Assembly: GCF_028993635.1 (NCBI RefSeq)
Contig: NZ_CP118631.1
Coordinates: 5,890,001 to 5,954,000, forward strand
Direction of reading: 5' to 3'
Length of the DNA: 64,000 nt
Origin: Mucilaginibacter sp. SJ
Lineage (GTDB): Bacteria > Bacteroidota > Bacteroidia > Sphingobacteriales > Sphingobacteriaceae
In this document: piece by piece, positions 1 to 9,842 of the stretch
Layout of the letters: every line of letters begins with the position of its first letter
Position numbering within the stretch: the first letter of the stretch is position 1
Position numbers and translations under genes: made by a program
The notes under the pieces: model-generated
What the model was told of the DNA's origin: nothing
Seen by the model: only the letters and a program-made list of their open reading frames with translations
The model's database searches: none

Positions 1-1
1 G

Positions 2-3000
2 CCGTCATCTTTACCAAGACAAGCCATTGATGTCCCGAGAAAAAAAAGCGACTTTCTCACCTGCAAAAAAAGATCAGTTGTAAAGCTGAGTTTTATTTTT
101 CTTCTGGGATTTTTTCTGAGCATTAACGTTCGGGCCTATGCCCAGAATTTAACAGTACAGTTAACTAACGCACCTCTGGAAACGGTCTTTAATGTGATCG
201 AAAAGCAAAGCAGTTACAGTTTCATTTATGGAAAAAGTGATCTGAAAGGCGCACTTCCGGTAACTATAAATGAAAAAAACTCAAGTCTTAAAACTATTCT
301 GGACAAGTGTTTCACTAATCAGCCGCTATTTTTTACGATTAAAGATAAATTGATTATAGTTTCAGCGAAAAGAAATAGCAGTTCAAATTCCGTTCGCACT
401 TCACCCGTCAATAATACTACAGCCGACACAGGTCGCTTGGTATTTAAAGGCCGTATCACAGATAGTACCGAAACACCGTTGGTTGGTGCAGTAGTGTATG
501 TTAAAGGGACTAAAGTAGGTACTTCTACTAATGTTCATGGTGAATTTGACCTGCAGAATGTATACGCCGGTATGCACATAATCATTACCTACATAGGTTT
601 TGAAAACTTTGAAATGACTGTGAGCACTGTCAATAACATACGCTACCCGATAATACTCAAAAACAGTACAAGTGTACTGGATGAGACTATTGTTCAGGCA
701 TACGGCATAACTTCTAAGCGATTTAACGTTGGTTCAATCGCTACCGTCAATGCGGCTACAATTGAGCAGCAGCCGGTGTCAAACGTACTCCTGGCTTTAC
801 AAGGTCAGGTACCAGGCCTTGCTGTTAATTCGATGAATGGTGTTCCTGGAGCTAACACCTTGCTACAAGTGAGAGGGCAAAATACCTTGCGGGCTGATCC
901 GAGCATTGGTTGGAAACCATATGATCAGCCGTTGTTAATTGTTGACGGTGTGCCCTTTGCCGCACAAAACAACATTATTAGTCAATTATCCAGTTTGGCT
1001 TTAGGCGGGTCTGTTACAGGAGGGATCAGCCAGGCCAGTGGTATTGGCGCATTTGGCGGTATCAATCCCGCGGATATTGAAAGCATTTCCGTGTTAAAAG
1101 ATGCCGAAGCGACCTCCATTTATGGAACACAAGGCTCTAATGGTGTTATCCTTATCACTACAAAAAAAGGTAAAGTCGGAAGAACAACTTTAAATGTTTC
1201 TGCGAACTCGGGATTCAATACGGCTGCGAACCAGGTGAAGCTGATGAATACGCAGCAATATCTGCAATTTCGGAAGGCCGCTTTTGCTGCGGATGGTATT
1301 ACACCAAGTTCCAGTGCAAGATCAAGTGCATACGCACCAGATTTAACAATTTTTGATCAGGATAAGTATACCAACTGGCAAAATGTTATCTATGGTAAGA
1401 CATCCGGTTATACAGACATCCATGCAAGCGTTTCAGGAGGTACCGGTAATAATACCTTTTTTCTTTCAGGCGGATTCGCGAAATCTAATTTTAATTACCC
1501 GGGTGATTTTGCTGATCAGCGTTTAACGCTACATAGCGCCTATCAATATAAATCCTTAAATAACCGTTTGACCATTGACGCTATTTTTGATTATGGTTAC
1601 AACAGAAACAATTCGCCATCTTTCGGTGGCGGATCAAGAATATTAAACGTGCCCAATTTACCGGACTTGTTGGATCCGGCAGGAAATCTGGTTTGGAATT
1701 ATAAAGGAGTCAATTTAAGTTCCCAGCAATTTTATTCCTATCTCAAACAACCCACCGTATTGAATGCGTATAACCTAAACGCATCGATTCGCCTGGGTTA
1801 CAAAATTTCATCCGCCTTAACTTTTACGTTGAATATTGGCAGCAATCGAAATGCTAATAATGAGCACTCCGAGCGTCCAAGCGTAGCTCAAGGTCCTACT
1901 AACTTTACACGATCTGCAAATTTCGCACAGAATAATTTCCAGACTTTAAATATTGAACCGCAATTTGATTATAACCGGCAATTTGGGAACGGTATTTTTT
2001 CAGCTTTATTAGGAGGCACCTACAAAAAGAATGATGGTATTTCTATGGTTGTTTCCGGATCCGGTTATTCGAATGATAGTTTGTTAGGATCCATAGCCGG
2101 TGCTTCATCTGTATCCGCGTTTGACAATTATCCGATTTACAAGTATGTAGGTGTTTTTGGCCGTTTGAAATATGTATATAATCAAAAATATATTATCAGT
2201 TTTACCGGCCGGCGCGATGGCTCAAGCAACTTTGGCCCGGGCAGAAAGTTTGGCAACTTTGGTTCGGTTGGCGGCGGTTGGATATTTTCCGAAGAGACTG
2301 CTTTCAGAAAAAAAGTGCCATTCATTTCATATGGCAAATTATCAGCGAGCTATGGAACCACAGGCTCTGATGGTGTCGCAGCTTATCAGTATCAACCATT
2401 TTGGCAATCCTATTCTTACCTCGTAAACTCCCAAGGTGCGGTTCCTAACATTCCTCAAAATTTAAATAATCCAGACTACAGCTGGGCTACAAAAAGATCT
2501 TTAAACATTTCTATAGATCTGGGAATTTCAAAAGACAGGGTACTGCTGAATGCAACTTATTACCGTAATCGGGAAGGAAATCAGTTGGCAGGTTATCCAC
2601 TTCCTTCGCAAACTGGTTTCAGCAGTGTGCTTGAGAATTTATCGGCCGATTTGCAAAATATGGGTTGGGAGTTTTCGGTCAATTCCCGGAACATTAATAA
2701 GAAACATTTTACCTGGAATTCTAACTTCAATATAGCTTTTAATCGCAACAAACTATTAAGCTTTCCTAATCTTTCTACATCCCCTTACAGAACGCAATAT
2801 ATCATAGGGCAGCCCACCTCTATTGTTTTCGGATATAAGTACAAAGATGTGAATCCAACTACCGGGCTTTTTGAATTCTATGACCGTAACGGGAACGTAA
2901 CCTCGGCGCCTCGGAACAGTATCGCTTCACAAGGCGGCGACCTGGTGCCTATCGCCAACCGGGAAGTTAAATATATGGGAGGTTTGGGTAATACTTTTAC

Positions 3001-3469
3001 GTTCAATCGTATCGGTCTTTCGATATTTTGGCAGTTTTCTTCTCAAATGGCCCCCAGCTATCTCGCAACCGTTTATTCTGGCAATTACCCCGGTATAGGC
3101 CTGGTTAATCAGCCGTTAGAGCTGCTTAACAGCTTTTGGAAAGCTCCCGGAGATAACGCCCCTCTGCAACGTCTGCTTTCAGGATTTTCTGCAAATTCAA
3201 AGGCCGCTACAGCAGCAGCAGCATTTGGGCAAAGCTCCGGGGTCTATGTAAATGATACCTATGCCCGCTTGAAAAATGTTTCACTCTCCTACGGGATGCC
3301 CGACGCCTGGATGAAAAAAATAGGTGCCCACGATTGTAGAATTTTTATAAACGGTGAAAACCTGTTAACATTTACCAATTACAAAGTGGGTGATCCGGAG
3401 ACATTTGGGAACTACACAACGTTTCCGATTCAAAGGACAATCGTAGCAGGAATAAATTTAAACTATTAA
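2..3469 (+). CDS. SusC/RagA-type TonB-dependent outer-membrane receptor with STN domain (5' end outside window)
   Basis: Outer-membrane TonB-dependent channel that, with the next gene (SusD), binds and imports oligomeric nutrients. The first ATG in frame is at 194, inside the STN (secretin/TonB N-terminal) domain. The frame stays open to the left edge of the window and encodes a hydrophobic signal peptide ending in AYAQ at about 137-145, followed by the STN start (NLTVQLTNAPLETVF). The gene therefore begins outside the window and 194 is not the real start. After STN come a carboxypeptidase-regulatory-like domain (about 430-690), a plug with VDGVP and an ATSIYGTQGSNGVILITTKKG stretch, and the beta-barrel to the C-terminus. 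STN receptors usually signal to a FecR anti-sigma factor, so an ECF sigma/anti-sigma pair may lie just upstream, out of view. Family assignment is secure; the ligand is unknown. Confidence 0.93.
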   Translation, partial: PSSLPRQAIDVPRKKSDFLTCKKRSVVKLSFIFLLGFFLSINVRAYAQNLTVQLTNAPLETVFNVIEKQSSYSFIYGKSDLKGALPVTINEKNSSLKTILDKCFTNQPLFFTIKDKLIIVSAKRNSSSNSVRTSPVNNTTADTGRLVFKGRITDSTETPLVGAVVYVKGTKVGTSTNVHGEFDLQNVYAGMHIIITYIGFENFEMTVSTVNNIRYPIILKNSTSVLDETIVQAYGITSKRFNVGSIATVNAATIEQQPVSNVLLALQGQVPGLAVNSMNGVPGANTLLQVRGQNTLRADPSIGWKPYDQPLLIVDGVPFAAQNNIISQLSSLALGGSVTGGISQASGIGAFGGINPADIESISVLKDAEATSIYGTQGSNGVILITTKKGKVGRTTLNVSANSGFNTAANQVKLMNTQQYLQFRKAAFAADGITPSSSARSSAYAPDLTIFDQDKYTNWQNVIYGKTSGYTDIHASVSGGTGNNTFFLSGGFAKSNFNYPGDFADQRLTLHSAYQYKSLNNRLTIDAIFDYGYNRNNSPSFGGGSRILNVPNLPDLLDPAGNLVWNYKGVNLSSQQFYSYLKQPTVLNAYNLNASIRLGYKISSALTFTLNIGSNRNANNEHSERPSVAQGPTNFTRSANFAQNNFQTLNIEPQFDYNRQFGNGIFSALLGGTYKKNDGISMVVSGSGYSNDSLLGSIAGASSVSAFDNYPIYKYVGVFGRLKYVYNQKYIISFTGRRDGSSNFGPGRKFGNFGSVGGGWIFSEETAFRKKVPFISYGKLSASYGTTGSDGVAAYQYQPFWQSYSYLVNSQGAVPNIPQNLNNPDYSWATKRSLNISIDLGISKDRVLLNATYYRNREGNQLAGYPLPSQTGFSSVLENLSADLQNMGWEFSVNSRNINKKHFTWNSNFNIAFNRNKLLSFPNLSTSPYRTQYIIGQPTSIVFGYKYKDVNPTTGLFEFYDRNGNVTSAPRNSIASQGGDLVPIANREVKYMGGLGNTFTFNRIGLSIFWQFSSQMAPSYLATVYSGNYPGIGLVNQPLELLNSFWKAPGDNAPLQRLLSGFSANSKAATAAAAFGQSSGVYVNDTYARLKNVSLSYGMPDAWMKKIGAHDCRIFINGENLLTFTNYKVGDPETFGNYTTFPIQRTIVAGINLNY

Positions 3470-3482
3470 TGAAAACTATTTT

Positions 3483-4880
3483 ATGATTACTACCATGTCA
3501 ATTTATATAAGAAACCTTTTCTTGTTAATTATCATTACCTCAATAGTTTCCTGTACGAAACTGATTGAAATTCCGGCAAGTGCTCCCAACCAGCTTTCTC
3601 AATTGGCGCAGTTTGCGGATAGTGCAACAACAATGAATGCTGTTGCTGCAGTTTATACATACGCTACGCAACAGCAACCCAATGTGTTTGCCTTTGCAAG
3701 TTCCGCTTTTGCTACCAGTACAGGACTTTCTTCTGATGAGTTATTGACTTCGTCCAGCAGCCAGACCAATTTGCAATTCTATAGCTACAGTTTAACACCG
3801 GCAAATGCCAATGTCGGGACACTTTGGTCAGCATCCTATCAGGGGCTGTACACCATAAATGCGGTTATTGAAAATGTAAACACTAGTCAAGGGTTGTCGG
3901 CGTCATTTAAACAGCAGATTACCGGTGAGATGAAGGTAGTTCGTGCATTATATTACTTCAATCTGGTCAACCTGTTTGGTCCGGTGCCTCTTGTTTCATC
4001 CACCAATTACAAGAGTAACGCATCCCTGTCCAGAGCGCCTGTCGACAGCATTTATAGTTTTATTATTGCTGATCTGAAAGATGCGAAGAAGGTGTTAAAA
4101 CCGGCTTATCCATCCAGCGGACACTTACGCCCCAATCTTTACACCGCTGAGGCTTTATTATCCAAAGTATATTTATACAGGCAGCAGTGGCAGGACGCGT
4201 ACAATGAAGCATCGACAGTAATCAATTCAAAAGTTTATAAATTGACAACCTTGCCCAATGTATTCCTGGATGGCAATTCAGAGGCTATATGGCAAATACT
4301 TGCAACCAACCCTAACACCTATTCGGCTACAGCTGAAGCCGCTGCTTTCGTACCTTATTATTCGCCAACACCAACATATGTATTAACCCCCTTTTTGTTA
4401 AAGGCATTTGAGCCCAATGATCAACGATTTAATAATTGGGTTGGGTTGAGTGTAATAGGTAAAGACTCTCTTTATTACCCATACAAATATAAGAATGTAG
4501 TACCGGGCGCAACCACTGAAGATTGTATGATTGTTCGGCTGGCAGAAGTATACCTGATCCGCGCCGAGGCTTCGGTAAACCTTGGAAGCGGATCAGATGC
4601 CCTGGGAGACTTAAACGTGGTGAGAAAGAGGGCGGGGCTAAATGGAAGCACGGCTGATCCGGCATCTAAGACAGCGGTTATGAATGCAATCATGCATGAA
4701 CGACAGGTTGAAATGTTTACAGAATGGTCCGCGCGCTGGTTCGATTTGAAAAGATGGGGCCTTGCCGAAAGTATATTGGGGACAGAAAAATCCGGGTGGC
4801 AGGCTTTTGCGGCTTTATATCCCGTTCCCGCACCCGAAATTCAAAATAATGTAAATCTAAATCAGAATAGCGGCTATTAA
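3483..4880 (+). CDS. SusD/RagB-family nutrient-binding lipoprotein
   Basis: Surface lipoprotein that caps the SusC channel and captures substrate. A signal peptide ends in a lipobox (SIVSC, Cys24). The body has the SusD helical repeats, and the typical C-terminal region is present (RLAEVYLIRAEA, RQVEMFTEWSARWFDLKRW). The length of 465 aa is slightly short for the family. It starts 13 bp after the susC stop, so the two are co-transcribed. ATG 3483 is used here; ATG 3495 in the same frame (MSIYIRN) is equally plausible and gives a tidier signal peptide. Confidence 0.92.
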   Translation: MITTMSIYIRNLFLLIIITSIVSCTKLIEIPASAPNQLSQLAQFADSATTMNAVAAVYTYATQQQPNVFAFASSAFATSTGLSSDELLTSSSSQTNLQFYSYSLTPANANVGTLWSASYQGLYTINAVIENVNTSQGLSASFKQQITGEMKVVRALYYFNLVNLFGPVPLVSSTNYKSNASLSRAPVDSIYSFIIADLKDAKKVLKPAYPSSGHLRPNLYTAEALLSKVYLYRQQWQDAYNEASTVINSKVYKLTTLPNVFLDGNSEAIWQILATNPNTYSATAEAAAFVPYYSPTPTYVLTPFLLKAFEPNDQRFNNWVGLSVIGKDSLYYPYKYKNVVPGATTEDCMIVRLAEVYLIRAEASVNLGSGSDALGDLNVVRKRAGLNGSTADPASKTAVMNAIMHERQVEMFTEWSARWFDLKRWGLAESILGTEKSGWQAFAALYPVPAPEIQNNVNLNQNSGY

Positions 4881-5024
4881 TCTTTATGCTTTACTCATAA
4901 ATTCTGGAAGTCATTTTTTTGGTTATTGTTCCCACAACACTTGTGTTATCTATCCTTGAAATGTAAGGTAGCTGCGGGGTATTGGATAATCAGCCGAATC
5001 TTATAAAATAATATAATCTTTTTT

Positions 5025-6200
5025 ATGAAAAAAACTATTGCAGCTATCATAAGCCTTTGCTTGCCCATACTTATTTCAGCGCAAACCGTACGTCCCTCAA
5101 ATAACAGCGACACAAATGCTGGTGCCGGTAAGGCTATAAAATACAAGCCCTTTATTGTTGATGGCTATATCAAAGGAATGGATGATGGCTATGTCAAACT
5201 AATATATTCAAAGACACGTGATAATGACAAAAGGAGTTTTGTTAGAGATTCTGTACTTGTCAAAAATGGACGCTTTTCTATTAATGGGAATATTGACATC
5301 CCGACATACGCCTTGCTTGAGAACATGCGCTATCTGTATCAGGTAAATTTCTGGCTCGATACCACACGCCAAAGATTTGAAGGGGCTATAGATAACGATG
5401 ATTTCAAACTTACAGGATCGCCGACTCAGGACGAAGATGTGCTGTTCCATGCCTCATATGATGCCTACTCTGACAAGCAAGGTGAGGCGAACTACGAATT
5501 GTGGAGTGGAAAAACAAGAAGAGAAAGTGAGGCTGTAATTAAGAGGTATCAAAAGGCATCGGACTCAATAACCAACATCAAAAATGAGTTTGCCGCTCAA
5601 TTCGTAAAAACACATCCTAATAGCCGGGTATCCATGAATTATATGTTCAATTGTACCGCTCCCGGTAATGAAGCTTATGCGGAAAGGGTTTTTAGCTATC
5701 TGACTGAAGAACTCCGGGAGTCGGAAAGCGGTAAAACAATCGTACGCAAGTTAAATGCAATTAAAGGCACAACGGTTGGTAACGTTTTCCCTGAGTTTGT
5801 TCTGGCCGACATTGGCGGGAATTTGGTAAAACGCTCTGATTTCAAAGGAAAATATTTGCTTTTGCGCGTGGGTAGCTCTGCTGAAAAATTTTATTCAAAT
5901 TCTGCAAGTGAATTAAACAGTTTAAAGTTGTTAAACGATTCTTACGCTACAAAAGGATTTGCTATTGCAGACATCATTGTAACAATAAAAGACTCTGCTT
6001 CTTTGAGCGCTCTTTTACAAACTCAGAAAATACCTTGGATTGTTCTTTCTGGCTCAAGCGGACAACATCCCCCCATTACAGAAACGCTCAATATAACGCG
6101 ATTCCCTTCCTGGTTTTTGGTTAACCCGGATGGAAAACTGGTCGCCCGGGATTTAACGATAGACGACTTATCAGATAAATTAAAGGAAATCTGCAAATAG
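5025..6200 (+). CDS. Secreted DUF4369/thioredoxin-fold protein lacking the CXXC motif
   Basis: 391-aa exported protein with a signal peptide ending ISAQ (about residue 20). Residues about 45-140 resemble the DUF4369 domain found at the N-terminus of Bacteroidota TlpA-like proteins. Residues about 250-391 have a thioredoxin/AhpC-TSA-like fold: VFPEFVLADIGGNLVKRSDFKGKYLLL, and RFPSWFLVNPDGKLVARD with a Pro at the usual cis-Pro region. The active-site segment that normally reads WATWCxPC is VGSSAEKFYSNS, with no cysteine, so disulfide exchange is not expected. The role may be binding or scaffolding. It lies 144 bp after susD, on the same strand as the protease and redox genes that follow. Confidence 0.75.
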   Translation: MKKTIAAIISLCLPILISAQTVRPSNNSDTNAGAGKAIKYKPFIVDGYIKGMDDGYVKLIYSKTRDNDKRSFVRDSVLVKNGRFSINGNIDIPTYALLENMRYLYQVNFWLDTTRQRFEGAIDNDDFKLTGSPTQDEDVLFHASYDAYSDKQGEANYELWSGKTRRESEAVIKRYQKASDSITNIKNEFAAQFVKTHPNSRVSMNYMFNCTAPGNEAYAERVFSYLTEELRESESGKTIVRKLNAIKGTTVGNVFPEFVLADIGGNLVKRSDFKGKYLLLRVGSSAEKFYSNSASELNSLKLLNDSYATKGFAIADIIVTIKDSASLSALLQTQKIPWIVLSGSSGQHPPITETLNITRFPSWFLVNPDGKLVARDLTIDDLSDKLKEICK

Positions 6201-6259
6201 AAATAGGAGAATAAGATAAAATTTTTCTGAACCATTTATTACTGCTCAATCGTAATCAT

Positions 6260-7867
6260 ATGAAACACCTATTAATAACAATAATATTTATTTTCTCCGT
6301 AAAAGCTGCCGTCTATGCACAAGCATCTCCCCCCCGGGACTGGCACATGCTCGACTTTGTCCAGGATCATGTCTATGGTATAAGCGTAGAAAAAGCCTAT
6401 CAAACCCTGTTAAAAGACAAGCACTCCACACCGGTATTAGTTGCAGTGATCGATGGAGGTATCGATACCCTACATGAAGATCTGAGATCTGTGCTGTGGC
6501 ATAACCCACGCGAGAAAAATAACGGAATGGATAATGACGGAAACGGTTATAAAGCGGATATATACGGTTGGAATTTTTTGGGGAACCGCAATAATGTAAA
6601 CACAAATGTTGTAGAGGACAGTGAAGAGTCGCAACGTATATATTTTCAATATAAAGCACGTTTCGAAAACATTAGCCCGTCAGCACTGAAAACACGTCAT
6701 GACCAGGATTTGTATGGCATGTGGTCTAAGAGTAAACAGCTTATTTCGGATAAAGTAACAGAGGATGGTAAAAAGTTCGATGCCTGGTTTAAAAAGTTTC
6801 AATATTACAACTCATTCCTGTCCAAAAATTTAGGAAAGGAAGAGTATACGATTGGGGAGTTAATAAACTATGACCCGATAAATACCGAGGCGCGCGAAAT
6901 GAAAAGCGGTTTTCTTTCCCTTACACACGGCTCTCCTTCAAAATACACCAATAAACAGCTTTACTTAATTGTTGCCCGGAGGTATAAGCATTATTTAAAG
7001 TCAGGGCCAAAGTTTCCGGACAACGCCCCAGTTGATTTTCGTAGCCCCATCATTAAAGATGATGAAAATAATTTGTCGGACCGGTATTACGGAAATAACA
7101 ATGTAAGAGCTGAGAAATGTGATCATGGCACACATGTATCAGGTATCATTGCAGCTGACCGGAATAATGGACTGGGTATTAAGGGAATTGCCGACAATGT
7201 AAAGATCATGATGGTAAGAGCCGTGCCTGATGGTGATGAGCATGATAAAGACATTGCATGTGCTATAAGATATGCCGTAGATAATGGCGCGCAAATTATC
7301 AATATGAGTTTTGGCAAATCAATTTCCCCGGGGCGCCAATGGGTTGAAGATGCGATCCGTTACGCGGAAAAGAAAAATGTGCTGATCGTAAAAGCTGCCG
7401 GGAATGATGGAATAAACATTGATAGTTTAGCCGTCTTTCCAACAGCGGCATATCTCGATGGCCCTCGGAAAGCGGCCAATGTAATTACCGTAGGAGCCAG
7501 TTCAGCGAGTTTTAATGACAATAAGTTGATAGCACCTTTTTCAAATTATGGAAAAGCTAATGTAGACGTATTTGCTCCCGGGGTTAATATTTATTCTACT
7601 GTTGAGGGAGGCAATACCTATAAAGCTATGAGTGGAACCAGTATGGCATGCCCGGTGGTAACCGGTTTGGCCGCCTTATTAAAATCCTATTACCCTAAGC
7701 TTTCCGCTGTTCAGATTAAAAAAATAATTGAAGCATCCGTCTTTAAAATTGACCAGCCGGTTATGAAACCGGGGACGGACGAAGAGGTTCCTATGAGCGA
7801 TTTAGCAAAGACCGGAGGTATTGTGAATGCGTACAACGCATTGTTACTGGCTCAGCGACTTAAGTAA
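6260..7867 (+). CDS. Subtilisin-like S8 serine peptidase, exported
   Basis: 535-aa secreted serine protease. The signal peptide ends VYAQ (about residue 21). All three catalytic residues are visible: Asp65 in VAVIDGGIDT, His289 in DHGTHVSG and Ser461 in SGTSMACP. The substrate-binding/oxyanion region is AAGNDG. Asp and His are about 224 residues apart, far more than in classical subtilisins, because of a long insertion (about 90-280) rich in charged and aromatic residues. No separate propeptide domain is obvious. It follows the thioredoxin-like gene by 59 bp and fits a locus that processes protein or peptide substrates in the periplasm or at the cell surface. Confidence 0.92.
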   Translation: MKHLLITIIFIFSVKAAVYAQASPPRDWHMLDFVQDHVYGISVEKAYQTLLKDKHSTPVLVAVIDGGIDTLHEDLRSVLWHNPREKNNGMDNDGNGYKADIYGWNFLGNRNNVNTNVVEDSEESQRIYFQYKARFENISPSALKTRHDQDLYGMWSKSKQLISDKVTEDGKKFDAWFKKFQYYNSFLSKNLGKEEYTIGELINYDPINTEAREMKSGFLSLTHGSPSKYTNKQLYLIVARRYKHYLKSGPKFPDNAPVDFRSPIIKDDENNLSDRYYGNNNVRAEKCDHGTHVSGIIAADRNNGLGIKGIADNVKIMMVRAVPDGDEHDKDIACAIRYAVDNGAQIINMSFGKSISPGRQWVEDAIRYAEKKNVLIVKAAGNDGINIDSLAVFPTAAYLDGPRKAANVITVGASSASFNDNKLIAPFSNYGKANVDVFAPGVNIYSTVEGGNTYKAMSGTSMACPVVTGLAALLKSYYPKLSAVQIKKIIEASVFKIDQPVMKPGTDEEVPMSDLAKTGGIVNAYNALLLAQRLK

Positions 7868-7934
7868 CCCCGATTGGTAAAGCCTTTCATGAAAATAAAT
7901 GATACTAATAAAACAATTGTAAATAAGTAATAAC

Positions 7935-9803
7935 GTGAGAAAAAAACTCCTTCTAGGTTATGCTATGCTTTGCTGTACGGCGTTGCATGCACAAAGTCCG
8001 GATAGCAAAACGCATTCAAAAGGATTTCCAGTTTTTCCTGCAATAACAAATACCCTTATTCCTGGTGCTCCATTGTTGGGACAGCCCATTTTGATCAATG
8101 GCACCGAACAAGAGATAAGAACAGAAAAACATGGACTTGTATATCCTTCTTTTTTTGACTGGAATCATGACGGTAAAACGGATATGTTGCTCGGCGAGTT
8201 TGAGACCGGCGAAACAGGCTCGGATATCAAAGTATATCTGAATATTGGCACGAACAAAAAACCTAAATATTCAGGAAAATTCTTTTATGCTAAGGATATA
8301 AAAGGAGACACAATTACCAATAACCAATGGTGTTGTATCGGCATTCATCCGAGGATTGTTGATTTAAATAAGGATGGCTATCCGGATATAATTAGCGGGC
8401 AATACGATCCCGGACTGATATCCTGGTGGGAAGGCTCTCCAAAAGGGTTTTTGCCAAGAAGATTTGTTCCGCAGGAGGCCTACAAGGAAAATGCGAAGCT
8501 TTCTCTTTCCGAAAGGGATCAGCTTGATCCTAATTCCAGGAACTATTGGATTTATTCGTCCGCCGGTTTTGGCGATTTCAATGGGGACGGTCTTCCAGAC
8601 CTGTTCGTCGGAGGAATGGGTGAGCTTCGTGTTGCGTTGAATGTTGGTACAAAGGATGATCCTAAGTTCGGGATGCGCAAGTTCCTGCTGGGCTTGGACG
8701 GATTGCCTCTAAGTGTAGTTCCGCCATCAGCCAGGGATGTAGAACGGGCCAAAAAGGAATTCAGGTTCCCCAATTTTTCAGGTGTCATAAAAAGTTTTAT
8801 CACGCCGGTAGACTGGGACGGAGATGGCGTGCTGGATTTACTCGTTACTCATATATACGGAGATACTACCACTAAAGATCCCGTTGTTTTTTTTCGGGGG
8901 ATATCTACAGATAAAGGATTGCGTTTTGAAAAAGCCAAGCCATTATTTACCGCCGAACAGGCAAAAAAAACATTTCCGGGCTGCCAACCGAATATTTGCG
9001 TAACCGACTACAACAATGATGGCATTCCTGATTTGGTCATAGGCATATCTCTTCCCACAGTTAACGGCTTTAACATTGATTCAACGGTCTCCTGGTCTTA
9101 TTATCAAGAACTGGGAATTGAATACCCTGGTAAAGATGCCGGTGAGCAAATTCAGTATGCAGGCGGTTTGGATAAATTGATTAAAAGAGCAGAAACCGAA
9201 CCTGGAATGAAAAGATATTTTTTGGGAAAATTAGAAGATTATAAATATCTCACATTAAGACACCGGGGGTATGTATATGTCATGTTGGGAAAGAAAAATC
9301 CTCAAAAAGCAGTATTGCAAACAGGTGTAATAGCACATGAAGAAGAGAAAGCACCCCTTAATGAAAATTCAACCAGTAAAAGTGACGGCCCCGTTTCGTA
9401 TATGGTAAAAACGCCGGGAGTAATGAGGTTGATGCAGGAAGGGACAATCGAGGTGAAATTTTCTTTTAAAAAAGGTTGGTATGGGTATGCTAACACTAAG
9501 GGTAACATCGCCGCTGGCTGGATACCAACCGATGTCAAATTTGACTTGCCGGACGGAATGGAAGCTGTAGGCCCGATAGTAATGCCTGAAAAGCAGTTCA
9601 AAGGGGTAACAGAGGTATACAAAGGAGATAGTGTTATCTTTTTTCAAAAAATCAGGTTGAAAGGAAAATCAAAAACAGGCAATACGAGAATAGGAAATGA
9701 ATATATGGTTGGTGTAACCGTACAGTATCAAACCTGTAATGAAGAAATGTGTTTGCCTCCTGTTGTTGAAAGAAATGAATTAAAAGTAAATACCGCCTGG
9801 TGA
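7935..9803 (+). CDS. FG-GAP/VCBS repeat protein with C-terminal DsbD-alpha-like domain
   Basis: 622-aa exported protein starting at GTG 7935 (n-region MRKKLLLGY, signal end LHAQS). Residues about 60-370 carry at least five Ca-binding FG-GAP/VCBS-like repeats with DxDxDGxxD patterns: DWNHDGKTD, DLNKDGYPD, DFNGDGLPD, DWDGDGVLD and DYNNDGIPD. These would form a beta-propeller. The last 120 residues resemble the N-terminal domain of the thiol:disulfide interchange protein DsbD and end with YQTCNEEMCLPP (Cys601, Cys606), the usual redox cysteine pair of that domain. No membrane DsbD-beta segment is present. The thioredoxin encoded 39 bp downstream is a plausible redox partner. The fold calls come from motifs; the function is unknown. 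Confidence 0.75.
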   Translation: MRKKLLLGYAMLCCTALHAQSPDSKTHSKGFPVFPAITNTLIPGAPLLGQPILINGTEQEIRTEKHGLVYPSFFDWNHDGKTDMLLGEFETGETGSDIKVYLNIGTNKKPKYSGKFFYAKDIKGDTITNNQWCCIGIHPRIVDLNKDGYPDIISGQYDPGLISWWEGSPKGFLPRRFVPQEAYKENAKLSLSERDQLDPNSRNYWIYSSAGFGDFNGDGLPDLFVGGMGELRVALNVGTKDDPKFGMRKFLLGLDGLPLSVVPPSARDVERAKKEFRFPNFSGVIKSFITPVDWDGDGVLDLLVTHIYGDTTTKDPVVFFRGISTDKGLRFEKAKPLFTAEQAKKTFPGCQPNICVTDYNNDGIPDLVIGISLPTVNGFNIDSTVSWSYYQELGIEYPGKDAGEQIQYAGGLDKLIKRAETEPGMKRYFLGKLEDYKYLTLRHRGYVYVMLGKKNPQKAVLQTGVIAHEEEKAPLNENSTSKSDGPVSYMVKTPGVMRLMQEGTIEVKFSFKKGWYGYANTKGNIAAGWIPTDVKFDLPDGMEAVGPIVMPEKQFKGVTEVYKGDSVIFFQKIRLKGKSKTGNTRIGNEYMVGVTVQYQTCNEEMCLPPVVERNELKVNTAW

Positions 9804-9842
9804 TTTATCGTAAGAACATTTAGCTGAATTGAATATCGAATT

